Shown: positions 1 through 9,227, numbered from the stretch's first letter. The stretch is DNA of 64,000 nt from Nostoc cf. commune SO-36 (GCF_023734775.1 NZ_AP025732.1:3602501-3666500), one strand, 5' to 3'. Made by a program: numbers and translations. The notes: generated by a model not told the origin, from the sequence alone.

Positions 1-752
1 TTTTGGGAATGGCCGCATTGGCTGTGCTTTAGCGTTAATACCATTGCCTTACATTGTGCTGGACGGTAATTCATGATGCCTGTCACCAATCCGCCCATCG
101 CAACCGGCTGATGAATGCAATGTTAGGGCATGGTAGTGCATTGATGCTAGCTTTTGCTTTTCCAGTATTTACGCGGGTACATTTACAGCATCATGGACAT
201 GTCAATCATCCCGAAGACGACCCAGATCATTATGTCTCTACGGGTGGCCCACTATGGCTGATTGCGGTGCGGTTTTTATATCACGAAGTGTTTTTCTTTC
301 AACGACGACTGTGGCGGAAATATGAGCTATTGGAATGGTTCATCAGCCGCTTAATTGTCGGTGTAATTGTTTATATATCAGTGCAATACCACTTTTTGGG
401 TTACATTCTGAATTTTTGGTTCATACCAGCTTTTGTGGTGGGGATAGCACTGGGATTATTTTTTGACTATTTGCCCCATCGTCCTTTTGCGGAGCGCGAT
501 CGCTGGAAAAATGCTCGCGTTTACCCAAACCAAGTTCTCAATATCCTAATTATGGGACAGAATTACCACTTAATTCATCATTTGTGGCCTTCTATTCCTT
601 GGTATAATTATCAACCTGCATACTATGTCATGAAGCCACTCTTAGATGAAAAAGGATGTTATCAAACTTCAGGATTGTTGCAGAAAAAGGACTTTTTTGA
701 GTTTGTTTATGACATTTTTTTAGGAATTCGGTTTCATCATCAAAAAGAATAG
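1..752 (+). pseudogene. crtR: CrtR-type beta-carotene hydroxylase, 5'-truncated by window, frameshifted
   Basis: A membrane di-iron hydroxylase of the fatty-acid-desaturase fold that adds 3-hydroxyls to beta-carotene (zeaxanthin synthesis). The histidine boxes HDACH, HLQHHGH and YHLIHHLWPSIPWYNY are all visible, as is the family-typical GLFFDYLPHRPF segment. The first codons lie outside the window. Bases 1-60 read in frame 1 as ...NTIALHCAG, which is the expected lead-in, but the reading then hits TAA. The rest, TVIHDACH onward, is in frame 3. One missing base in the TGGACGG stretch near 60-64 explains this (family consensus ALH.AGTVIHDA). Family assignment is firm. Whether the frameshift is real or a sequencing error is open. 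Confidence 0.88.
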
Positions 753-777
753 ATTTGTTGCATACAGCGCGATCGCA

Positions 778-1104
778 TCAAAAACCTCCGATTTCAACAA
801 CCACACCCGGAGCGATCGTTGCTATGGTGCTGCGAACACTGGGTATCAATGGAAGTAAATCAGGTAAGCGATTACTAGACGCTACGAGAACAACGACCGC
901 AACTCCAGCCTGTTGCAAGTTTTGCTGATATCGTAAGTTTTGGTCTGTTGTGAGGAGAATTGTGAAATTCTCCTTCGCCATTAGTTGCAATAGCTCACCA
1001 TTCTTTTTTCCTGACCATCCCATCTCCACAACCGTGCGTACCTCATAATCAGTGAGTTCACGCCTTAAGGGTCGTGGAACACACTCATCAAGCAGAATTC
1101 GCAT
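778..1104 (-). CDS. DUF5615 family PIN-like toxin (VapC-type)
   Basis: A 108-aa protein starting MRILLDECVP, the usual first strand of DUF5615 PIN-like proteins with an acidic Asp-Glu pair. It also has the acidic motif LLTTDQNL (about residues 50-57) and the hydrophobic segment AGVAVVVLVAS. These are predicted Mg-dependent RNases in toxin-antitoxin pairs, but the biochemistry of this family is little studied. It starts inside the end of the upstream DUF433 gene (17-base overlap), so the two are translationally coupled, antitoxin first. A fragment of a second copy of its C-terminus lies at 1399-1460, which points to a past duplication of this locus. Confidence 0.85.
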   Translation of the reverse strand: MRILLDECVPRPLRRELTDYEVRTVVEMGWSGKKNGELLQLMAKENFTILLTTDQNLRYQQNLQQAGVAVVVLVASSNRLPDLLPLIPSVRSTIATIAPGVVVEIGGF

Positions 1105-1312
1105 AGGCGGTCAGCATTTCCTTTGCTAATTCTAGAACGGCGATCGCTTGCTGACGGCTGACACTGGGAAAGTGATCTAAAAACTCATCCAGTGAGTCAC
1201 CTGCTTCCAGATAATCGAGCAAGGTTTTTATCGGCACACGAGTACCAACAAAAACAGGGATTCCCCCCAATATATCGGGGTCGCTATGAACAACACGCGA
1301 TGTGGATGTCAT
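1088..1312 (-). CDS. DUF433 domain antitoxin (VapB-like)
   Basis: A 74-aa protein with the DUF433 pattern: HSDPDILGGIPVFVGTRVPI followed by LLDYLEAG and a C-terminal helix rich in Leu and Ala. DUF433 proteins have a winged-helix fold and commonly sit directly upstream of DUF5615 PIN-like toxins, as here. The expected role is to bind and neutralise the toxin and to repress the shared promoter. The promoter would lie just right of 1312, where the remnant of a duplicated toxin gene starts within about 90 bases. The partner overlap of 17 bases supports a single operon. Confidence 0.85.
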   Translation of the reverse strand: MTSTSRVVHSDPDILGGIPVFVGTRVPIKTLLDYLEAGDSLDEFLDHFPSVSRQQAIAVLELAKEMLTAYANSA

Positions 1313-1398
1313 ATAGTTAGTTTGTCAGCTACAGACTACCTTCCGATCCTAGCTCTGGTTGTCTCACAAATATCAATATATTCCATTGTTCCTTTGCA

Positions 1399-1460
1399 GA
1401 GCGCGATCATTGCTAGGATACTGCCAACGCTGGGTATCAATGGAAGTAAATCAGGTAGGC
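1399..1460 (-). pseudogene. Remnant of a second DUF5615 toxin gene
   Basis: Read on the minus strand, this stretch encodes RLPDLLPLIPSVGSILAMIA. That nearly matches NRLPDLLPLIPSVRSTIATIA at the C-terminus of the intact DUF5615 gene at 778-1104. The DNA similarity covers about 60 bases (compare 810-871) and then stops. No start codon, N-terminal half or antitoxin accompanies it. It looks like what is left of a tandem duplication or of a related toxin-antitoxin pair lost by deletion. Confidence 0.7.
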
Positions 1461-1627
1461 GATCGCTCTCCAAACAAAGCCAAATCAGTAATTTCAGTTG
1501 GTGATGTATGCAGGCGATCGCAGTAATTAAACTCCCGTTATATTAAAGGCGGAAGCTGCTACAGGCTACGCAAAACACCCAAACGTGAATGCGGAAGTTA
1601 CTACAGGGAAGATAAACAGAGAAATTT

Positions 1628-3109
1628 TGTAACTGCCCAGGTAGGAAAGTCAGGGATATTCCCGTGAAGGGAGGAAAGATGGTAATGTTCAAGAATGAGT
1701 CCAGAAGAAAAAGATCAAAAAATAGAAAGGCTAGAGCTAGAGGTTAAGGCACTGCTGGAAAGGATAGCAGAGCTAGAGAGAAGTTTGGGACTAGATAGCC
1801 AAACAAGTTCAAAACCACCAGCCAGCGACGGACTCAAAAAGTCAAATCAAATACGGACAAAAAGTTTAAGAGAAAAAGGGAAGCGGCCATCAGGGGGGCA
1901 GATAGGTCATCCAGGGCAGACATTAAAACAAGTATTAGAGCCAGAGAAAATAGTAGAACATCCAACACCATGCTCATGTCCTGGATGTGGAAGTGATATT
2001 GGGGATGTAGGAATCAAAAAAATCATCAAGCGACAAGTATTTGATATACCAGCCCCACGCATCATCGTCACAGAACACAGAGTGGCAGTCAAAGAATGTC
2101 CAGAATGTAAAACTCTCCTACAAGGTAGTTTTCCAGAATCTGTCACAGCACCAGTACAGTATGGAGCCAGAATTAGAGCAGTTGCAGCTTATCTAAATCA
2201 TCAACACTTTATTCCCGAAGACCGATTGAGTGAAGTGCTGCTAGATTTATTTGGTTGCCGAATGACACCAGGGACAATCGCAAAGACAACTTTGACTCTG
2301 GCTCAAATCATAGAACCAGTAGTAGCAGAGATGGCCTCTGAGGTAAAAGCAGCAGCAGTTAAACATTTAGACGAGACTTTCTTTGAGGATTGGTGGTAAA
2401 ACCAATTGGCTGCACGTGGTTGCCACTAAAACACAAACTTGGTATCGAGTTTCTCCTCAACGTAAAGACATAGAAGTATTAGCTGATATCAAGGGTGTAG
2501 TAGTCCACGACCATTGGAAACCCTATTATCAACTCCTTGATGTCAATCACGCTTTGTGTAATGCCCATCATCTTCGAGAACTCAAAGCAATAGATGAAAT
2601 CGAGCAAGAACCTTGGGCTAAATCCATGAACAAGTTGTTGCTTTTAGCTTGCAATTACAAGCATCGTTATCAATCAGGTATTCCCAAAAATGTTGTTGCT
2701 CGTCTGACTCAACTGTACGAGCAAATTCTACAACGAGGGCTGAGTTTTCACTCCTCTCAATCACCCCTAATCCGCAAAGGTAATCGTGGGCGGGTGAAAC
2801 GACGTGTTGGTCATAACTTGTTGTTGCGGCTTCAAAATTTTCAGAGTGATGTTTTACGGTTTCTGACACAACCTGATGTTCCCTTTACCAATAATCAGGC
2901 AGAACGTGACTTGCGGATGATGAAATGTAAGCAGAAGATTTCCGGTGGTTTTCGCTCCTTCGAGTTTGCGGTTTCATTCGCTAATATCCGTTATGCATCT
3001 TTCCACTGCTTCTAAGCAGGGTCTTAACTTACTGGAAGTTATTACTCAGGCGCTACTTGGTAATGTCTCTGTTTTTCTCGCCTCAATTACTACTAGCTAG
3101 GCAGTTACA
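1628..3109 (+). mobile_element. IS66-type insertion sequence
   Basis: Imperfect terminal inverted repeats bound the transposase gene: TGTAACTGCCCAGGTAG at 1628-1644, and its complement TGTAACTGCCTAGCTAG reading inward from 3109 (15 of 17 match). The length, about 1.48 kb, suits the single-gene IS66-like elements common in cyanobacteria. I could not find a clean 8-base target duplication (left flank ends GAAATTTT, right flank begins ATATATTT), so the insertion is old or the ends are off by a few bases. The transposase stop codon lies inside the right inverted repeat. Confidence 0.75.
1695..3100 (+). pseudogene. IS66 family transposase, two frameshifts
   Basis: The order of parts is that of IS66 transposases. 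A leucine-zipper-like coiled coil (ELEVKALLERIAELERSLG) comes first, then the SSKPPASDG motif and a zinc-finger-like domain (CSCPGCG ... CPECK). The DDE catalytic domain follows, with Asp in HLDET, Asp in VVHDHW and Glu in NNQAERDLRMMK. The first frame ends at 2399 (LDETFFEDWW); the continuation LRIGGKTNWLHVV is in the +1 frame, so one extra T sits in TTTCTTT near 2380. A second extra T in ATCTTTCC near 3001 cuts off the last part, which otherwise reads STASKQGLNLLEVITQ and ends at 3100. All catalytic residues are present, but the gene is not translatable as it stands. Confidence 0.85.
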
Positions 3110-3129
3110 ATATATTTTATTTAAATAAT

Positions 3130-3549
3130 TTACACTTTTGACTTAACTGCTGGCTGTGATGTTTGTAAAGACTGAGGCAAACTCCAGTCAGGACGCAAGC
3201 TGGCGGCGTTGCGTAAATAAATATGATGAACCGAGGCGGAGGCTGGCAGATAAGCGTGGATTAAGAATCGAATGCAGCGCTGTAAGCTGCCTTCAACGTG
3301 CATTTGCTGTACATCCAACATAGCCACATTATCCCAACCAGGACGCGATCTAGCGATCGCAGCTGGAAAAATAGCATCCAAATCGCGTGTAACGGAGAAA
3401 GTCACACTAATCATGTCCGTTGGCTGGAATTGATTTCGGTTTTCCAGTTCATCTAGTAGTTCTGTCACTACCTCTCGCATTGCCTCAACGGTATTTTCTG
3501 AAACGGTTGTTGCTCCGCGAATAGCCCGCATTTGCCACTCCACGCCCAA
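3130..3549 (-). CDS. aroH: Chorismate mutase, AroH class
   Basis: A 139-aa monofunctional chorismate mutase of the trimeric AroH type, converting chorismate to prephenate for Phe and Tyr synthesis. The N-terminus WQMRAIRGATTVSENT carries the conserved Arg of RAIRGAT. Later marks are TDMISVTFSVTRDLDAIFPA, the central Cys-Ile-Arg segment (RCIRFLIH) and HHIYLRNAASLRPD near the C-terminus. Length and order agree with Bacillus subtilis AroH plus a short C-terminal tail. It is transcribed away from the IS66 element, downstream of and probably with sppA (90-base gap). The gene is intact. Confidence 0.92.
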   Translation of the reverse strand: MGVEWQMRAIRGATTVSENTVEAMREVVTELLDELENRNQFQPTDMISVTFSVTRDLDAIFPAAIARSRPGWDNVAMLDVQQMHVEGSLQRCIRFLIHAYLPASASVHHIYLRNAASLRPDWSLPQSLQTSQPAVKSKV

Positions 3550-3638
3550 ATCCTCCTTAAAATAAAAAAGTTAGGGGTTAGAAGTTAAGAGTGAGAAATT
3601 GAAAGTTTTAAATCCTCACTCATAACTCCTAACTTATA

Positions 3639-4460
3639 TTAGGGTCGATATAACCACAACGGTAAACCACTAGTAGAGACTTCAAATTCGAGCCAATCAA
3701 TTCCAGCCCCAATTCCTGATGAAACTTGACGGCTTCCTGGCAAAAGTCGATTCAATAAAGGTTTACGTTCCTCTAGGGTATAGCAGAGAGTTTTTTCTGG
3801 ATCAAGACCGACTAGTTCTGCTGTCCAGCGACGGGCATCTTCTTCTGTACCCAGTCGATCTACAACACCCAACTCTAGAGCTTGCTGTCCAGTAAAAATC
3901 CGGCCATCGGCGAAACTTTTCACAGCTTCTACTGTTAACGAACGGCCATCAGCTACCGTTTGCACAAACTGCTGATAACTTGTGTCAATCAACTCTTGCA
4001 GGATGTTTTCTTCTGGTTGAGTCAGTTGCCGATCGAAAGACAATATGTCTTTGTAAGGGCCAGACTTAATTACCTTGAAGGAAACACCGATTTTATCTAG
4101 CAAGCGTTCCAAGTTATTCCCACGTAAAATCACACCAATACTACCCGTAATCGTACCTGGGTTGGCGACGATGTGTTCGGCTCCCATGCCGATGTAGACT
4201 CCTCCAGAAGCCGAGATATTGCCAAAGCTAGCGACGATTTTAATTTTTTCGCGCAGACGCTTCAGGGCGCTGTAGATTTCTTGGGAATCTCCGACTGTAC
4301 CGCCAGGGCTATCGATACGGAGCAATAATGCCGGAAACTTTTTTTCTTCTACAGTTTTCAGGGCTTCTAGGACGCGTTTGCGAGTAGCACCGGCGATCGC
4401 ACCAGTAATTTCAATCCGCGCAATTTGTTTTCTAAACTTGGGCTTAAACGGCCAAATCAT
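3639..4460 (-). CDS. sppA: Signal peptide peptidase SppA (short form)
   Basis: A 273-aa membrane-associated serine protease of the S49 family that degrades cleaved signal peptides. The LRIDSPGGTVGDSQEIY motif, the nucleophile region GNISASGGVYI with its Ser, and the general-base region KSGPYKDIL with its Lys form the Ser-Lys dyad of the short SppA type. FADGRIFTGQQALELGVVD follows as in the family. There is no clear signal peptide; the N-terminus MIWPFKPKFRKQIARIEI is only amphipathic, as in other cyanobacterial copies. The gene is intact. It lies upstream of aroH on the same strand with a long AT-rich leader behind it. Confidence 0.93.
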   Translation of the reverse strand: MIWPFKPKFRKQIARIEITGAIAGATRKRVLEALKTVEEKKFPALLLRIDSPGGTVGDSQEIYSALKRLREKIKIVASFGNISASGGVYIGMGAEHIVANPGTITGSIGVILRGNNLERLLDKIGVSFKVIKSGPYKDILSFDRQLTQPEENILQELIDTSYQQFVQTVADGRSLTVEAVKSFADGRIFTGQQALELGVVDRLGTEEDARRWTAELVGLDPEKTLCYTLEERKPLLNRLLPGSRQVSSGIGAGIDWLEFEVSTSGLPLWLYRP

Positions 4461-5003
4461 GAGCTGTCAACATACCTCGTAATAAATTCAATATAAGATC
4501 CTCAACGGTCAGACGACCTGCTTTGCTCTGTTAAGAAACATGAGCAGGCATGGCGATCGCTAGACTTTTAAGGAAAATTTTATATTTTTGAGTTTTATTT
4601 GCTATTCTCGTTTAATCGTAATCAAATCCTTAAAAATTGCAGTCAACACAAAATGCCAAACTCTAGTTTAACCTCCAACGTGATGAGTTCGCACAGAGTA
4701 TTTTAAACTTTTGCAGAGTTAAAAATTGCCAAACCCTTCTTATTGTAAGCTTTTTGAATTTTTGAGGATTGGTTTAATACAGTTGCACACCTACACTAGC
4801 TATCAATAATTAATAACTAATAACTAATAACTAATAAATATTTAATCAATAACTTCGACAGTCAATTTAAGTAATAAAAATTCATTTAGCAACACTAATC
4901 TCTATTAAGGTTAAGACCAGTAGTACTTTCACTTTTGGAAATATGGCTTTTTCCGATCTTGTACAATCCATCAGCAACTAAAAGAAGCTATTTATACTAC
5001 TCA
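4461..5003. other. Gene-free interval upstream of sppA
   Basis: About 540 AT-rich bases with no supported ORF. It contains the sppA promoter side and the end of the small membrane protein gene at 5004. The only structured piece is the heptamer repeat at 4811-4838. I see no RNA gene or convincing terminator in it. Confidence 0.6.
4811..4838. repeat. Short tandem repeat TAATAAC (STRR)
   Basis: Three perfect copies of TAATAAC followed by one variant copy TAATAAA, in a gene-free interval. Heptanucleotide STRRs of this sort are a known trait of heterocyst-forming cyanobacteria; no function is established. Confidence 0.9.
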
Positions 5004-5306
5004 TTAGTCTATTCGTAAAATTTGATACCGATAATAAGCATAAGTATCAAACAGTGCGCCAACGAAACTACAGGTCAAGCTAATCACAAATAATCCACGT
5101 AGGGGAGTTCCACTGCCAAAGGTGGCGAGAAAATGCATAATTTGAGTAGCGATCGCTTCAGTTAAGTCTTGTAAGCCCGGAAAATGACCCATGAGGGATA
5201 GAAGAAGCAATCCGCCGCCAACGAAGAACATGGGAGCGACAAAACTAAAAATGATTGTGAGTAGGAGCGAGCGGAGAAAGTTAGTAAAAATAGTCATTTC
5301 AGACAA
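5004..5306 (-). CDS. Small conserved membrane protein, unknown function
   Basis: A 100-aa protein with three hydrophobic stretches: about residues 11-37 (LLLTIIFSFVAPMFFVGGGL), a short amphipathic segment around HFPGLQDLTEAIATQIMHFL, and 70-87 (LFVISLTCSFVGALFDTYA). I recognise the pattern from cyanobacterial hypothetical proteins but know no function. The start ATG at 5306 is followed at once by a plausible membrane protein, and nothing upstream extends it. It stands alone: the next gene on the same strand (sppA) is 540 bases downstream, and the gene to its right is divergent. Confidence 0.65.
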   Translation of the reverse strand: MSEMTIFTNFLRSLLLTIIFSFVAPMFFVGGGLLLLSLMGHFPGLQDLTEAIATQIMHFLATFGSGTPLRGLFVISLTCSFVGALFDTYAYYRYQILRID

Positions 5307-5727
5307 ACTCCGTGAGTAGAGGTGACAAGAGCTAGATAGCGGTTTGTCATTTTCTACAATACGTGCGATCGCTCCTGAACAGACAATCTGTCAATAATCT
5401 TAAGTTTTCATTAAAAGAAGCAACTATTAGTTACAGCGTATGCTGGGGAAATAAAAAATTACTTTAATCTATAAAAACCTTGCACAATCAAGGTTATAGC
5501 TAAGATTAACATCTATTTATTGTTTTTTAGCACGTTTAAGAACAGCTTAATTTTCTGAGAGCATCTTTAATCTAAGTTAATATTCAGTCTTATTAGGGAA
5601 ATGGGGAGCAGGGGAGGCGAGGGAAGAAGAATTAATAACCAATCCCCAATCCCCACCCAATTACCCATTCCCCATTCCCCATAACTTCCGCTATTCTTAA
5701 GGCAGTTACCGAGTTAGCTACAGAACA
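5307..5727. other. Divergent intergenic region with C-rich short repeats
   Basis: About 420 bases between divergent genes, so it should hold both promoters. At 5637-5682 there is a run of imperfect repeats of the types AATCCCC, ACCCATT and CATTCCC, another STRR class of filamentous cyanobacteria. No gene is visible. Confidence 0.6.
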
Positions 5728-6519
5728 TTGAACCAGACTACATCCAAATCCAGTTTAGGGGAATGGAGTCAGCGACTGCTGGCGGCGATTTTTTTGGGTG
5801 GGCAAGTACTAGTTCACCTATTGAGGGGTAAAATCCATCGGCGCAACACCTTAGAACAAATGGCAGCAGTTGGGCCAGATTCCCTATTCATTGCCCTATT
5901 GACGGCTATTTTTGTCGGCGCAGTGTTTACCATTCAAGTGGCGCGGGAATTTATCAACTTTGGCGCAGGAAACATTATCGGCGGAGTGCTTTCTGTGGCG
6001 TTGACACGAGAACTCTCTCCTGTGTTGACAGCAGTGATTTTGGCGGGACGAGTCGGTTCTGCTTTTGCAGCAGAAATCGGTACTATGCGGGTATCAGAAC
6101 AAATCGATGCCATGTTGATGTTAAAAACTGATCCAATCGATTATCTGGTTATTCCCCGCGTGCTTGCTTGCTGTTTAATGCTACCAATTTTAACCCTCTT
6201 GTCTTTGATAACAGGGATGTTCGGAGGATTCATAATTGCGACAAATATCTACAACCTGTCTGATACGGTATTTCTAGACTCAGCCCGTAACTTTCTGGGG
6301 ATATGGGATATTGTTAGTGCCATGATTAAGGCGTGTTGCTTTGGCATTTTAATCGCCGTAATCGGTTGCAGTTGGGGGTTGACGACAACAGGGGGAGCCA
6401 AAGGTGTAGGACAGTCAACTACAACTGCTGTTGTGACTGCCTTATTAATTATATTCGTTAGCAATTTCTTTCTTTCTTGGTTAATGTTTCAGGGGACTAG
6501 CAGTGCGTTCTTGGGCTAA
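5728..6519 (+). CDS. mlaE: MlaE/TGD1-type lipid ABC transporter permease
   Basis: A 263-aa membrane protein of the MlaE permease family, which moves phospholipids between membranes (Mla in proteobacteria, TGD1 in chloroplasts). It has the family landmarks GPDSLFIALLTAIFVGAVFTIQ and SVALTRELSPVLTAVILAGRVGSAFAAEIGTM, including the conserved RELSPVLT loop, plus MRVSEQIDAMLMLKTDP. Five or six membrane spans fit. The start used is TTG at 5728; the only earlier support is the typical NQTTSK N-terminus. Its ATPase and MCE partners are not next to it, as usual in cyanobacteria. DUF3119, DUF3086 and plsY follow on the same strand, which suits a lipid-related neighbourhood. Confidence 0.9.
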   Translation: MNQTTSKSSLGEWSQRLLAAIFLGGQVLVHLLRGKIHRRNTLEQMAAVGPDSLFIALLTAIFVGAVFTIQVAREFINFGAGNIIGGVLSVALTRELSPVLTAVILAGRVGSAFAAEIGTMRVSEQIDAMLMLKTDPIDYLVIPRVLACCLMLPILTLLSLITGMFGGFIIATNIYNLSDTVFLDSARNFLGIWDIVSAMIKACCFGILIAVIGCSWGLTTTGGAKGVGQSTTTAVVTALLIIFVSNFFLSWLMFQGTSSAFLG

Positions 6520-6617
6520 TAACACTGATGAGTTAGGAGCAAAACCGGAGGCACTTCGCCTCTGCTTCAAAATTTAGGAGTGAGGAGTTTTAACTCCTGC
6601 CTTCTAAAATAGGATAG

Positions 6618-7034
6618 ATGCCTACTAATAAAGCAGGATTTAAGACTGTGACCACTTCATTTGCTCCTAACTCCACATCAACAGTGGAACTCAAACCTAG
6701 TTACAACATACCTATAGTCTTGGTGATTGCCGCTATTCCACTACTGTTGGTACAACCGTGGATAGGCTTAATTTTCACACTGTTTGGTTTGTTTCTCATG
6801 TTTCAGGCATTAACACTACGTTTGCAATTTACCGCCACCGACTTAGATATTTACAGAGGCGAAAAATTGCTGCGGCGTTTTCCCTATCAAGAATGGCAAA
6901 ACTGGCGGATATTCTGGAATAAAGTACCCATTCTGTTTTACTTTAAAGAAATTAAAAGTATTCACTTTTTGCCGATTTTATTTGACCCCAACACCTTGAA
7001 AGGTTGCTTAGAACAACGTTGTCCACGTATTTAG
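6618..7034 (+). CDS. DUF3119 family membrane protein
   Basis: A 138-aa protein with two closely spaced membrane segments (residues about 30-70, NIPIVLVIAAIPLLLVQPWI and LIFTLFGLFLMFQALTL). A soluble part resembling a PH-like domain follows: FTATDLDIYRGEKLLRRFPYQEWQNWRIFW ... IKSIHFLPILFDPNTLKGCLEQRC. This matches the cyanobacterial/plastid DUF3119 family, whose function is unknown. It lies between the MlaE-type permease and DUF3086 on the same strand, an arrangement I recall from other Nostoc genomes. Confidence 0.85.
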   Translation: MPTNKAGFKTVTTSFAPNSTSTVELKPSYNIPIVLVIAAIPLLLVQPWIGLIFTLFGLFLMFQALTLRLQFTATDLDIYRGEKLLRRFPYQEWQNWRIFWNKVPILFYFKEIKSIHFLPILFDPNTLKGCLEQRCPRI

Positions 7035-7171
7035 TACTGAGTAGCATCAGTGCCAAGTCGTTTTTATCTAAACTCATAACTTAGCACTGATGATTCAGAA
7101 CTTTTATGGCAAGTAGATTGTAATATTTCTGAAAGCTATTTATTCGCGTCATAGGAATTACACTATTGTTT

Positions 7172-8446
7172 ATGAACTCAGAGGCATCTCAAACCCCAGA
7201 ACCAATTGATGAGCGGTTGGCAAAAAAACAAGAACAGAACAGTGCAGTTGAACATCCAGCAAATCCATCTGTTGAGTCTGTGGTAGAAATAGGAGCCATT
7301 AGCTCATCAGAAGACTACACAACTTTTGAGCCACTCATTTCTAATTCAGAAGTGGTAGATTCTACGGTAGAGCTAACAGAAAATTCAAATGGCGAGTTTG
7401 TAGCCCAGTTAGAAGCTGAAAATCTCCCGCTTCAGTCAGAAATAGAATCAGGAGATCATTCATTATATACAGAAGCAGAGCAGCGAGTGGCAGAGTTGCA
7501 AAGCGCTCAAGCCGCTCTCAATGAAGAAATAGCCAACCTGCAAGCTTATTACAAAAATCTTCAGGCACAGGTTAGTGAAACTCAAACATCACTGGGACGA
7601 ATCGTACAAGAGTCACTGGTGCAGTTAGAACAACGCAAACAAACCCTGCAAATTTCTGTAGAACAATTAGAACGCCGTCAAGAACGTATCCGCAACGAAA
7701 TGCGAACTACTTTTGCTGGTACGTCCCAAGACTTGGCAATTAGGGTGCAGGGTTTTAAAGACTATCTCACAGGTAGCTTACAAGATTTAGCCTCAGCCGC
7801 CGAGCAGTTGCAACTGACACCAACTGTAGTAGAACGAGAAAAACCATCTGTAAAAGAGGCTAAACCAGTTGAACCACAATCTGGAATACCCCAATTTGCC
7901 CAACAGCAGTTTCAAGACACTACAAAGCAAATTCGCCGCTTAATTGACCAATACCGCAATAAACCAGATTACTACGGCGCACCGTGGCAACTACGCCGTA
8001 CCTTTGAACCAATCCACGCTGAAAGAGTCTCCAACTGGTTTTTTACCCAAGGGGGACGGGGTGGTTTGCGGACAATGGGTAGCCGCTTGCAGAATATCCT
8101 GATTGCCTCAGCTACGATTTCGATATTACACAAGCTGCATGGCGATCGCCTCCGTACTTTAGTCTTAGCTAATACGCCGGAGCGATTAGGTGAATGGCGG
8201 CGCGGCTTGCAAGACTGTCTGGGAATAGGTCGCCCAGATTTCGGCCCAGACCGGGGTGTGGTATTATTTGAGGCATCTGATGCTCTGGCTCTGAAGGCAG
8301 ACCGATTGACAAAAGCCAATCAATTGCCCTTAATTATCATTGATGATTCAGAGGAGCAAATCAGTTTGTCACTGCTGCAATTTCCTTTGTGGTTAGCCTT
8401 TGCTCCTGACCCCAAAACAGTGAGAAACTATGATGACGACTTTTAA
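7172..8446 (+). CDS. DUF3086 domain protein with coiled coil
   Basis: About 424 aa. The N-terminal 110 residues are acidic and low in order. Residues 105-200 form a strong coiled coil (RVAELQSAQAALNEEIANLQ ... LEQRRQ-type heptads). The C-terminal half is the DUF3086 domain: QIRRLIDQYRNKPDYYGAPW, WFFTQGGRGGLRTMGSRLQN and PERLGEWRRGLQDCLGIGR. The function is unknown; the family is cyanobacterial. I prefer ATG at 7172 over the TTG two codons earlier. It probably shares an operon with plsY, which starts 70 bases downstream. Confidence 0.85.
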   Translation: MNSEASQTPEPIDERLAKKQEQNSAVEHPANPSVESVVEIGAISSSEDYTTFEPLISNSEVVDSTVELTENSNGEFVAQLEAENLPLQSEIESGDHSLYTEAEQRVAELQSAQAALNEEIANLQAYYKNLQAQVSETQTSLGRIVQESLVQLEQRKQTLQISVEQLERRQERIRNEMRTTFAGTSQDLAIRVQGFKDYLTGSLQDLASAAEQLQLTPTVVEREKPSVKEAKPVEPQSGIPQFAQQQFQDTTKQIRRLIDQYRNKPDYYGAPWQLRRTFEPIHAERVSNWFFTQGGRGGLRTMGSRLQNILIASATISILHKLHGDRLRTLVLANTPERLGEWRRGLQDCLGIGRPDFGPDRGVVLFEASDALALKADRLTKANQLPLIIIDDSEEQISLSLLQFPLWLAFAPDPKTVRNYDDDF

Positions 8447-8516
8447 TTAGTCAATAGTCCAGAGTCAAAAGTTATTTCTCTGGACTTTTTTGAATAAGTA
8501 AATTTTGAATTTTATT

Positions 8517-9194
8517 ATGGCTATTTGGTTAACTCTGTGCGTGCTAATTGTGGTGATAGCTTACCTGCTGGGTTCTTTTCCCACTGGCTACATTGCTGTG
8601 AAGCAGTTAAAGGGTATTGATATTCGGGAAGTTGGTTCAGGTTCCACTGGCGCAACTAATGTACTAAGAACCTTGGGGAAAGGGCCAGGAGCATTGGTTT
8701 TAGTACTTGATGCCTTAAAGGGAGTATTAGCGATCGCTCTAGTTTACTGGTTGTTCAATTTTAACCCAATTTCAAATTATATACCTCCAGCGATAGATGC
8801 ACAACTATGGCAACCGTGGTTAATAACTTTAGCTGGGTTAGCCGCCATCCTCGGACATAGTAAATCAATTTTTTTAGGCTTTACTGGTGGTAAATCTGTT
8901 GCTATTAGCTTAGGAATTTTGTTGGCAATGAGTTGGCAGGTAGGTTTAGCAACAGCAGGTATATTTGCCGTCGTTGTGGCGATATCGCGTATTGTCTCTT
9001 TGAGTTCAATTACAGGTGCGATCGCAGTTTCCATTTTCATGGTACTTTTGCATCAACCTCTACCCTATATTCTATTTGGGATTGCCGGCGGATTATATGT
9101 GATTTTGCGCCATCGTACTAATATTGAACGACTGCTTGCTGGTACTGAGCCAAAAATTGGGCAAAATGTAGCGATACCAGAAGAAACTATATGA
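8517..9194 (+). CDS. plsY: Glycerol-3-phosphate acyltransferase PlsY
   Basis: An integral membrane enzyme that transfers the acyl group from acyl-phosphate to glycerol-3-phosphate, the first step of phospholipid and glycolipid synthesis. The three PlsY motifs are present: GSFPTGYIA, then REVGSGSTGATNVLRTLGK with KGVLAI, and GHSKSIFLGFTGGKSVA. A further conserved segment RHRTNIERLLAGTEPKIG ends the protein. Length (about 225 aa) is normal. ATG at 8517 is preferred to a TTG four codons upstream. A stem-loop follows at 9228-9274. Confidence 0.95.
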   Translation: MAIWLTLCVLIVVIAYLLGSFPTGYIAVKQLKGIDIREVGSGSTGATNVLRTLGKGPGALVLVLDALKGVLAIALVYWLFNFNPISNYIPPAIDAQLWQPWLITLAGLAAILGHSKSIFLGFTGGKSVAISLGILLAMSWQVGLATAGIFAVVVAISRIVSLSSITGAIAVSIFMVLLHQPLPYILFGIAGGLYVILRHRTNIERLLAGTEPKIGQNVAIPEETI

Positions 9195-9227
9195 AAATTG
9201 TTTTTTATAAATAAACGCGAACCAAAC

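Noticed and set aside
1286..1504. 72-aa plus-strand ORF between the TA pair and IS66
   Set aside because: It runs antisense over the toxin-gene remnant and the antitoxin start, has no family likeness and no ribosome site.
2370..2390. Programmed +1 frameshift (CTTTGA) in the IS66 transposase
   Set aside because: CTTTGA is present but not in the needed frame, and a second, independent frameshift occurs near 3001, so simple indels are more likely.
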